Position numbers and translations under genes: made by a program. From contig PLYW01000296.1 of the NCBI GenBank assembly GCA_003151875.1, positions 1,740 through 15,280 on the forward strand: a DNA stretch of 13,541 nucleotides. Reading direction: 5' to 3'. This document shows positions 1 through 6,472 of the stretch, piece after piece. Each line of letters opens with the position of its first letter. The stretch's first letter is position 1. The notes beneath the pieces were generated by a model. That model made no database searches. It had not been told where the DNA came from and was given only the letters and a program-made list of their open reading frames with translations. This stretch comes from Acidobacteriaceae bacterium (GTDB lineage: Bacteria > Acidobacteriota > Terriglobia > Terriglobales > Acidobacteriaceae).

Positions 1-69
1 AAATGTGAGGCTGCATTGTCGGTCCTTTCTATTTTGCCGCATCTTCAGCTTAGGGACGAACCGGGCGAA

Positions 70-112
70 GTCAAATCCCCACCCAAGCAAACCCGGCTTG
101 AGTGGGGCACTC
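70..112 (-). repeat. dispersed hairpin repeat, copy 1 (terminator-like)
   Basis: Read on the minus strand, 107-96 and 88-77 form a 12-bp stem (one U-G wobble) with a 7-base loop, followed by ATTTGACTT. It lies about 40 bases past the dipeptidase stop codon and in that gene's direction, so it could end that transcript, although the T-run is poor for an intrinsic terminator. The sequence is a close copy (about 37 of 43 positions when aligned by eye) of 9011-9052 on the plus strand, which marks it as a dispersed repeat rather than a one-off hairpin. Confidence 0.65.
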
Positions 113-117
113 TGCTT

Positions 118-145
118 CTGACTAACCACTAGCCACTAGCCACTA
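118..145. repeat. heptanucleotide tandem array A
   Basis: Four 7-base units ending in ACTA: CTGACTA, ACCACTA, GCCACTA, GCCACTA. The array starts four bases beyond the dipeptidase stop codon. The 7-base period places TAA/TAG in all three plus-strand frames (123, 130, 137) and TAG in all three minus-strand frames. It shares the exact unit CTGACTA with the array at 9572-9630. Confidence 0.8.
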
Positions 146-149
146 TTTC

Positions 150-1592
150 TCACTGCCCCAAGATCTGGAAGAAGCGAATGATCGACTCGATCCCGCGATA
201 GAAGTTGGGGATGTGGAACTTCTCATTGGGCGCGTGCAGGTTGTCGTCGGGAAGGCCCATGCCCATCATGATGCTGGGAATCTTCAGGTCTTCCTCGAAC
301 TGGGTCACGATCGGAATCGAACCGCCCGAGCGAATATACACGGTGTCTTTCCCGAAGATTTCATGCATGGCTTCCACCGAGGCGCGCGCGAACTTGTTGT
401 CGGTGTTTACCACACACGCCGGGCCCTTGCTGTGCACCTTGATGTTGATCTGGATGCCCTTGGGCGTGACCTTCTTCACGAACTCGGTGTACTTCTTCAG
501 GATGTCGTCCGGGTCCTGCTTGGGCACCAGGCGCATCGAGACTTTGGCCGAGGCGCGCGCCGGAATCACCGTCTTGGCGCCGGGAGCGACAAAGCCGCCG
601 GGTATACCGTGCACTTCCAGCGTGGGACGGGCCCAGGTGCGATACAGCACGGAGTAGCCCGGCTCGCCGGTCAGCACACTCGATCCCACTTCAGCCTTGC
701 GATAGTCCTCTTCATTAAAGGGCAGGTGCTCCCAGGCCTTCAGTTCGTCATCGGTCGGCTTTTGCACGTCGTCGTAGAAGCCGGGGATTAGGATCTTTCC
801 GTCCGCGTCCTTCAGCTTGCTGATGATCTCAACCAGCGCGAACAGCGGATTGGGCGCCGCTCCGCCATACACGCCGGAGTGCAGATCGCTCTTCGCTCCT
901 TGCGCTTGAATCTCGGTATAGAGCAGGCCGCGCAGGCCGACGCACAGCGTGGGAAGATCGGGAGCGAACAGCTCGGTGTCGGTGACCAGCGCGAAGTCGG
1001 CCTTCAGCTTGCCCGAGGCCGCATTCTTCTTCACGAACTCTTCGATGCTCTCGCCGCCAACTTCCTCTTCGCCTTCGATCAGCACGCGCCCGTTGATGGG
1101 CAGCTTGCCGTTGCCACCCTTGAACAGCGACTCAAATGCTTTGAGCTGCATCCAGAGCTGGCCTTTGTCGTCGACGGCGCCGCGGGCGTAGATGTTGTTA
1201 TTGCGTTCGCTCGGCTCGGTCCAATTCTTGGAGGCAGCCTGTGCCTCCTCGCCCTTCAAGGGATAAGCATCCTTGTCCACGAATGGAGGCGACTTCCACT
1301 CGTCGAGCGGCTCGGCCGGCTGCACGTCGTAGTGCGCATAGCACAGCGCCGTCGGCTTGCCCGAGGCGTGCAGCCAGTCGGCGTAAACCAGGGGATGGCC
1401 CTGGGTGGAGATAGTCTCGACATGCTCGAAGCCGATGCGCTTCAGGTCGTTGGCCACCATCTCGGCAGCCTTGCGGATATCGTCTTTGTGCTCCTCGGCG
1501 GTGCTGACGCTGGGGATGCGAAGCAAATCTTTCAACTCGTCAAGAAAGCGTTTCTGGTTCTCGCGTGCGTAGGAAACAGCTGCGGATGACAT
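150..1592 (-). CDS. M20 family metallodipeptidase
   Basis: A 480-residue cytosolic-type peptidase of the M20 (carnosinase/PepV-like) family, predicted to hydrolyse dipeptides or short peptides with two metal ions, probably zinc. The metal-site motifs are visible in order: YAHYDVQP at 85-92 (H87, D89), RGAVDDKG at 137-144 (bridging Asp), GEEEVGG at 174-180 (E176 as likely general base, E177 as ligand), VTDTELF at 203-209 (D205) and NLHAPNE at 451-457 (H453). The middle third (about 225-400) should be the M20 dimerisation domain. There is no signal peptide. The ATG is preceded by GGAGA about ten bases upstream. About 20 extra residues (108-131) sit just before the catalytic Asp motif compared with the usual family pattern. 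Family assignment is firm; the substrate is not known from sequence. Confidence 0.95.
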   Translation of the reverse strand: MSSAAVSYARENQKRFLDELKDLLRIPSVSTAEEHKDDIRKAAEMVANDLKRIGFEHVETISTQGHPLVYADWLHASGKPTALCYAHYDVQPAEPLDEWKSPPFVDKDAYPLKGEEAQAASKNWTEPSERNNNIYARGAVDDKGQLWMQLKAFESLFKGGNGKLPINGRVLIEGEEEVGGESIEEFVKKNAASGKLKADFALVTDTELFAPDLPTLCVGLRGLLYTEIQAQGAKSDLHSGVYGGAAPNPLFALVEIISKLKDADGKILIPGFYDDVQKPTDDELKAWEHLPFNEEDYRKAEVGSSVLTGEPGYSVLYRTWARPTLEVHGIPGGFVAPGAKTVIPARASAKVSMRLVPKQDPDDILKKYTEFVKKVTPKGIQINIKVHSKGPACVVNTDNKFARASVEAMHEIFGKDTVYIRSGGSIPIVTQFEEDLKIPSIMMGMGLPDDNLHAPNEKFHIPNFYRGIESIIRFFQILGQ

Positions 1593-1664
1593 AGAAAAAG
1601 TTCTCCTTCCAGAACTGGAGCAGCGTGCGTGCTACTGCTCGCAAACACTGATGGCAAACCCCAA

Positions 1665-1670
1665 AGTATA
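1665..1670 (-). promoter_or_regulatory. possible -10 element of the dipeptidase gene
   Basis: On the minus strand this reads TATACT, five of six bases of the sigma-70 -10 consensus, and would give a leader of about 65 bases before the dipeptidase ATG. No convincing -35 is found at 16-18 bases, so this is a weak proposal. Confidence 0.25.
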
Positions 1671-1740
1671 TCGCAACGGCGGCAGGGGAGTTTGGGACGG
1701 GATGGTACGACAAGAAGCAGCTACCGGCCGTAGCGGAACA

Positions 1741-1926
1741 TCAGCGCTTCGCTCGTTTTGAGCGCACTGATTTGATGATCTGGTCAATCTTCCTTGCTGT
1801 GAGGGCATCGGTGCCATTGCGTTTTGATTCCTCACCGCTGACCTTGAGGACTTTGGGCTCGGAGGCGGCAAGGCGAGCGCGCAGGGTGGAGATAACAGCG
1901 GCTTCAGTCCTGTTAGTTCGCGGCAT
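1741..1926 (-). CDS. small basic hypothetical protein (61 aa)
   Basis: I do not recognise this gene. It encodes 61 residues, rich in Lys and Arg, with a strongly basic C-terminus (KSVRSKRAKR), no Cys, no membrane segment and no signal peptide. The central stretch SEPKVLKVSGEE followed by LTARKIDQIIK could form a strand and a helix. GGAGA lies nine bases before the ATG, and roughly two thirds of third codon positions are G or C, which fits coding sequence. It begins 80 bases after the smc stop on the same strand and might be co-transcribed. Longer overlapping readings on both strands are Pro/Ser-rich or lack a ribosome site, so this frame is preferred. A nucleic-acid-binding role would be a guess from charge only. 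Confidence 0.55.
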   Translation of the reverse strand: MPRTNRTEAAVISTLRARLAASEPKVLKVSGEESKRNGTDALTARKIDQIIKSVRSKRAKR

Positions 1927-2006
1927 CCAGTCGATTCTCCGGTCAATTATCGGGGCGGTACCAGTTTAATCCGCAACTGGGCCAAGCGGGGCTAATAGCA
2001 AGCCGA

Positions 2007-5000
2007 CTACGCCGTTGCCGCCGTCAGCCGTGCCGGCTCTTCGTGGAAGCGCACCGACACCAGCTTCGACACTCCCGGCTCCTGCATGGTGATGCCGTAC
2101 AAGACCGGCGCCATGCCCATCGTGCGCTTGCTGTGGGTGATGATGATGAACTGAGTTTGCAAGCTCATCTCGCGAATCAGTTCGGTGAAGCGGCCGATGT
2201 TGGCTTCGTCGAGCGGCGCATCCACCTCGTCGAGAATGCAGAATGGGCTGGGCTGATACTGGAAGATGCCGACCAGCAGCGCCAGCGCAGTCAGCGCCTT
2301 CTCGCCGCCGGAGAGCAGCAGCACATTTTGCAGCTTCTTGCCCGGAGGCGAGGCCACTACGTCGATGCCGCTTTCCGCCGAATTCTCGATGTCGGTGAGG
2401 CGCATGAAGCCCTGGCCTCCGCCGAAGAGCTTGCTGAAGGTGCGCGAGAAGTTCTCGTTGATGATCTTGAAAGCTTCTTCAAACTTCTGCCGCGAGATGG
2501 TGTCAATCTCTTTGATTGTGTTCTGGGTGTTCTCGATGGCCTGCAACAAGTCCAGCCGCTGCGTTTCCAGGAACTCGTGACGCTGCGCGATTTCTTTGTA
2601 CTCCTCGAGCGCCATCATGTTCACCGGCCCCATGTTGTCGAGCCGGGTGCGCATCTCGCGATAAGCTTCTTCTTCACCGGCGAGCGCCTCGGCGGCGACG
2701 CGGGGTAGGGAATCGTCGCCCATCAACTCATGCGGTTGCTGGCTCAGCTCCTGCACGCAGGTCTCGGACATGTGCTGCACATCGGATTGCACGCGCGCCT
2801 GCGCGGCTGAAAGTTCGCCGCGACGATCGCGCGCCGCATCGAGGGCTTCGCGGGCAGCCTTGAGGGCTTCTTCCAACTCGACGATGCGCACCCGGACGGT
2901 TTGCAACTCGGCTTGCAGTTCGCGATCGCGAGTGTCGGCGAATTGGCGCTCGGCGGTCCAGCCGATCGCCTGCTCCGCCAGGCGAACGTTCTCCGCTTCG
3001 CGTTGCTGCTTCTCGGCGGCAGCCGACTCGAGTTGTGATTTCAGCTTCGCCAGTTGCGTCGAGACCTCCGACACCAGCGCTTCGAGGCGCTCGACCGTGG
3101 TCACCGCGCCGCGGCGGCGCTCTTCCAGCGTGGCCAGTTGTGCCCGAGCTTCGCTGGCGAGCTGTGCCGCTTCGTCACGCCGCGAGCGCAGGCCTTCCAG
3201 GCTGCTGTGCGCCGCCTGCATCTCCAATTCAAGCTGACGCTGTTGTTCTTCCTGCGCCGACAGCTCTCCGCTTTGTTGCGCGAGGAACATCTGTTGCTGG
3301 TTACGTTCCTCGCCGACGCGGCCGAGTTCCCGCTCGTAGGTGGACAGCCGTTCGCGCACCCGGGACATTTCCGTTTCCAGTTGGCGGAGCGTGTGACCGG
3401 AGGTCATGGCCTGGCGTTCGCCTTCACGCTTGTCGTCCTCCAGCCGATGCAGCAGTCCGGTCAGTTCGAAGATTTCGCGGCCCAGCGCGGCCACGCGCAT
3501 CTCTTCGCCGGCCATGGCGCGCTCCATCTCGCCCATCTGTTGCAACACCTCGCGCAGTTCGCGCTTCATGGAGAGCGGTCCCTGGCTGCGCTGCTTGCCG
3601 CCGGTCACGGTGACGTTGTGGAAGCACTCACCCGACTTGGAAAGGAAGAAGGCATCGGGATTATTCAGCGCGAGATCGCGGCCGGCGCTGGCATCGGGCA
3701 CAATGTAGCCGTTGCCAAGCTTGGGCAGAATCACTTCCAGCGATTTGCCGAAGCCGTTGAGCACGCGAATGCAATGCTTGAGCGGGACCACGCTGTCGGC
3801 ATGCGCGACCTGGTGCGCGGACTCGTCGAACAGGAACGAAAACTTCGCCTGCGAATCCTCGGGATGGACCAGGAACGTCGCGCGGCCATCCACGTCGCTG
3901 CGCAGCAGGCGCAGACCTTCGTCAGCCGCGTCCCACGACTTCACCACGATGTAGTTCAGCTCGTCGCGCAGGAAATCGTCAACCACGTGCTCATAGCGAT
4001 CTTCGACTTCGAGAAAGTCAGCCAGCACGCCCACCGGCGCAAGACCTTCCTTCATCGCGCCCGAGGTGAAGAGCTTGCGCACCGATTCGGTCGTGTAGCC
4101 GTGCTCGGTGATGACGGCTTCCAGCGAACTCCGCTTGCCCATCGCGCTGGCGTACTCGCCACGCAGCGAATCCAGATGGCGCTTGCCGGTGGTTTCGGCG
4201 GCGCGCTTTTCATCGAGCTGCTGGCGGGTTTCGCCGATCTGCGCGTTGAGCGCGACCACGCGCTGCGAGGCGGTTTCAAACTCCAATCCGAGTTGGCCTT
4301 GCTGCCCGCCGAAAGTTTCCAGTTGCAGGACAGCAGCGGCGGTTTCGTCGTGCAGGCGCTGCGCCTCGCGATCGAGCGCGGCAATGCGTTCTTCGGCTTG
4401 CGTGATGCGGTTGCGCACCGCGGAGGTCGCAGAGACGGCGATCAGAATTGCGTCGCGACGCTGCTCCTGCTGGCGCTCGACTTCCAACAGCGATGCCGCT
4501 GCTGCCGAAGCCTCTTGCTGCCTGGCTTGCGACTCCTGCTGAGCATGGGCGACATCCACGCTGGCCGATTCTAGCGTGGCGCGGTTGGTTTCCAGTTCCT
4601 GCTGCAGGCGTGCAAGCTGCGCTGCGGTGTTGGCGGTTTCCGCCTCGGCTGCGGCGGCGCGCGCATCCAGCTCGGAACAGCGCTCGTCGTTGGTGTGGCG
4701 GCGGGCGGCGGCGCGATCGATCTCCAGCGAAAGCCGGTTGAGCTGCTCGCGGTTCTCCTGCGCCTCGCGCTCGATGGCGTAGCCGCGCTGCGTGCGCTCG
4801 CCGTGCTCGCCTTCCATATGCTGCACAGCCTCAGCCTGCGCGTGCATGGCTTCGCCGATTTCCGTGAGTTGGCGGCCAAGCAGGGAAGCCTCGGCATCCA
4901 GTTGCGCGAACTTGCTGGCCAGCAGCACGCGCAGCTTGCCGCGCATTTCGTCGCGCAACCTGCCGTAGCGCTCGGCCTTCGAGGCTTGCCGCTTCAGCGA

Positions 5001-5852
5001 GTTCATCTGGCGCGTGACTTCGTCGAAGATGTCGTTGATGCGGGCGAGATTTTGCTTGGCGTCTTCGAGGCGGGCTTCCGCCAGGCGCTTGCGGGTTTTG
5101 AACTTAGTGATGCCCGCGGCCTCTTCGATGATGGCGCGGCGATCGGTGGGCTTGCTGCTGAGGATCTGGCCGATGCGGCCCTGCTCGATGATGGCGTAGG
5201 ATTCCGGGCCAAGCCCGGTGCCCATGAAGATGTCCTGAATGTCGCGCAGACGACAGAGCTTGCCGTTGAGCAGATACTCGCTCTCGCCGGATCGGAACAG
5301 GCGGCGCGTGATCGTGATTTCGCCGGCTTTGAAGGTGCGCTTAAATTTGCGGCGGCGAATTTTCAGCACGACGTGCGGAGCAACAGCATCGTGAGCCGCA
5401 GACTCGGTCGCGTTCGGTGGTGCGTCTTCACCCTCGTCATCGCTCTGGCCGGGATGCACTGCTTCGGAGTAGCGCTCGACGTCCTCGGCCTTGGCCGCGC
5501 GCACGGCAGACTCGTCCCAGTCGTCGGGGAGATCGTCTTGAATGTCGATCTCGGGCTCCAGCGCGTCGCCGTAAACTTCGGGATCGACCAGCGTCAGCGA
5601 GACCTCGGCCATGCCGGTGGGCTTGCGCTCGCGCGTGCCCGCGAAAATGACGTCCTGCATGTTGACGCCACGCAGCAGTCGCGCCGATTGCTCGCCCAGC
5701 ACCCACGAGATGGCGTCGGAGATGTTCGACTTTCCGCAGCCATTGGGACCCACGATGGCGGCAATGCCGTCACCCTGAAAGCGAAGGTCGGTGCGATCAC
5801 AGAACGATTTGAATCCGAGGATTTGCAGCTTCTTCAGTTTGAGCAACGTCAT
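2007..5852 (-). CDS. smc: chromosome segregation protein SMC
   Basis: SMC is the ATPase of the bacterial condensin-like complex (with ScpA and ScpB, not in this window) that organises and segregates chromosomes. The 1281-residue protein shows the full layout: Walker A GPNGCGKS at 35-42, Q-loop region IIEQGRIGQILSS at 221-233, first coiled coil about 250-580, hinge about 585-750, second coiled coil about 755-1060, ABC signature LLLSGGEKALTALA at 1178-1191 and Walker B with D-loop FCILDEVDAPLD at 1204-1215. Length exceeds the roughly 1190 residues of Bacillus SMC, mainly through an acidic insert of about 75 residues in the N-terminal head (about 92-165, rich in Asp/Glu and ending in a basic patch KIRRRKFKRTFK). 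The ATG at 5852 has GGGAG only one base away; a TTG two codons in (5846) has it at seven bases and gives MLKLKKLQILGFKSF, so 5846 may be the true start. Confidence 0.97.
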   Translation of the reverse strand: MTLLKLKKLQILGFKSFCDRTDLRFQGDGIAAIVGPNGCGKSNISDAISWVLGEQSARLLRGVNMQDVIFAGTRERKPTGMAEVSLTLVDPEVYGDALEPEIDIQDDLPDDWDESAVRAAKAEDVERYSEAVHPGQSDDEGEDAPPNATESAAHDAVAPHVVLKIRRRKFKRTFKAGEITITRRLFRSGESEYLLNGKLCRLRDIQDIFMGTGLGPESYAIIEQGRIGQILSSKPTDRRAIIEEAAGITKFKTRKRLAEARLEDAKQNLARINDIFDEVTRQMNSLKRQASKAERYGRLRDEMRGKLRVLLASKFAQLDAEASLLGRQLTEIGEAMHAQAEAVQHMEGEHGERTQRGYAIEREAQENREQLNRLSLEIDRAAARRHTNDERCSELDARAAAAEAETANTAAQLARLQQELETNRATLESASVDVAHAQQESQARQQEASAAAASLLEVERQQEQRRDAILIAVSATSAVRNRITQAEERIAALDREAQRLHDETAAAVLQLETFGGQQGQLGLEFETASQRVVALNAQIGETRQQLDEKRAAETTGKRHLDSLRGEYASAMGKRSSLEAVITEHGYTTESVRKLFTSGAMKEGLAPVGVLADFLEVEDRYEHVVDDFLRDELNYIVVKSWDAADEGLRLLRSDVDGRATFLVHPEDSQAKFSFLFDESAHQVAHADSVVPLKHCIRVLNGFGKSLEVILPKLGNGYIVPDASAGRDLALNNPDAFFLSKSGECFHNVTVTGGKQRSQGPLSMKRELREVLQQMGEMERAMAGEEMRVAALGREIFELTGLLHRLEDDKREGERQAMTSGHTLRQLETEMSRVRERLSTYERELGRVGEERNQQQMFLAQQSGELSAQEEQQRQLELEMQAAHSSLEGLRSRRDEAAQLASEARAQLATLEERRRGAVTTVERLEALVSEVSTQLAKLKSQLESAAAEKQQREAENVRLAEQAIGWTAERQFADTRDRELQAELQTVRVRIVELEEALKAAREALDAARDRRGELSAAQARVQSDVQHMSETCVQELSQQPHELMGDDSLPRVAAEALAGEEEAYREMRTRLDNMGPVNMMALEEYKEIAQRHEFLETQRLDLLQAIENTQNTIKEIDTISRQKFEEAFKIINENFSRTFSKLFGGGQGFMRLTDIENSAESGIDVVASPPGKKLQNVLLLSGGEKALTALALLVGIFQYQPSPFCILDEVDAPLDEANIGRFTELIREMSLQTQFIIITHSKRTMGMAPVLYGITMQEPGVSKLVSVRFHEEPARLTAATA

Positions 5853-5858
5853 ACTCCC
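5844..5858 (-). promoter_or_regulatory. ribosome binding site that argues for a TTG start of smc
   Basis: On the minus strand GGGAG (5858-5854) is followed by T-ATG-ACG-TTG. Spacing to the ATG is one base, too short for normal initiation, while spacing to the TTG at 5846-5844 is seven bases. The TTG start would remove two residues and matches the short N-termini usual for SMC. Confidence 0.5.
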
Positions 5859-5952
5859 GTTCGGATAGGGCGACCTGTCTCGACTGCACCCGGGACTCTC
5901 ACGCCAGCGCTATCCGCGATTTCATCTCGACCCAACGAGGAACGCCAAGCCA

Positions 5953-5982
5953 AATGTACGTTCGAAGGCGAGGAGGGGTCAA
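5953..5982 (-). promoter_or_regulatory. candidate smc promoter
   Basis: On the minus strand TTGACC (5982-5977) and TACATT (5958-5953) are 18 bases apart, matching five and four bases of the sigma-70 hexamers. Transcription would begin near 5946, giving a leader of about 95 bases. The boxes are read by eye in an AT-richer patch of the divergent region. Confidence 0.35.
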
Positions 5983-6268
5983 GACATAAAACGCAATATT
6001 TAGGGGTCCCCCTGTGGAAACCACACCATATTGCACCACCCATGCAGCAAACGAAAAATTTTTGAGCGTAGAAGTAATTTGGAGGCAGGAAGAATCGCCG
6101 GAGCAGCCTTCATTTTAGGGAGCGCTCCTGCCCGATTCAAGCCCAAAAGCCGGGGAGTACCTGAACGGTTACAGTGACCGCCGCGCCCGCACAGCTTCGC
6201 CTCGACCTGATCCTGGTTTCAAATCGGGAATCCCCGCGCAAAAGTCGCCAACTATCCGCTTTGCTGCT

Positions 6269-6296
6269 TGATATTCCCTCACTTCCTCCTAGACTT
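6269..6296 (+). promoter_or_regulatory. candidate promoter of the PEP-CTERM gene
   Basis: TTGATA (6269-6274) and TAGACT (6291-6296) are 16 bases apart, matching five and four bases of the sigma-70 boxes. Initiation near 6303 would leave an untranslated leader of about 170 bases, long enough to carry an RNA regulator. Confidence 0.4.
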
Positions 6297-6305
6297 GCCT
6301 TGTAG

Positions 6306-6348
6306 AAGCGCGCGAGTCGGCAACCGTTCTGGATTGCAGCGCGCGCTT
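6306..6348 (+). promoter_or_regulatory. structured leader hairpin upstream of the PEP-CTERM gene
   Basis: AAGCGCGCG (6306-6314) and CGCGCGCTT (6340-6348) are perfect 9-bp inverted repeats, and inside them GCAA and TTGC (about 6320-6337) can pair further. The structure lies in the predicted leader. Just downstream is GGGCAAAGCTACGG (about 6356-6369) and a CGGCG...CGCCG pairing. Regulatory function is inference. Confidence 0.35.
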
Positions 6349-6472
6349 GAGAGCGGGCAAAGCTACGGCGGGAATGATCGCCTGTCGCCGGCTCACCGTC
6401 CCCAGTTGTCGAGCCTTCCGACCGACTCCAACTTCGTCCAACCTTCGATCATCAAGCGAAGAAGGTCCCCCT

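Larger units (their letters stand above)
5853..6472. other. 620-base divergent intergenic region
   Basis: No gene is supported here. The stretch holds the proposed smc promoter (5953-5982), an AT-rich segment around 5980-6080 that includes AAAAATTTTT, a perfect 10-bp palindrome GGAGCGCTCC at 6119-6128, the proposed promoter of the PEP-CTERM gene (6269-6296) and its leader with inverted repeats (6306-6400). Open frames running through it on either strand lack ribosome sites and domain content. Confidence 0.6.

Noticed and set aside
77..107. Confident intrinsic terminator after the dipeptidase gene
   Set aside because: The stem is strong but is followed by ATTTGACTT rather than a T-run, and a second copy exists elsewhere, so it is listed as a repeat.
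118..145. CRISPR array or phage attachment site at the heptanucleotide arrays
   Set aside because: Units are 7 bases without spacers, and no cas gene or integrase is in the window.
1632..1969. Longer frames (104 codons minus, 65 codons plus) overlapping the 61-residue gene
   Set aside because: Pro/Ser-rich or without ribosome site; the 61-residue frame has the better start and codon pattern.
3054..6065. Long plus-strand frames (506 and 456 codons) opposite smc
   Set aside because: Typical antisense open frames of GC-rich coiled-coil coding sequence, with no recognisable domains, while SMC motifs are complete on the minus strand.
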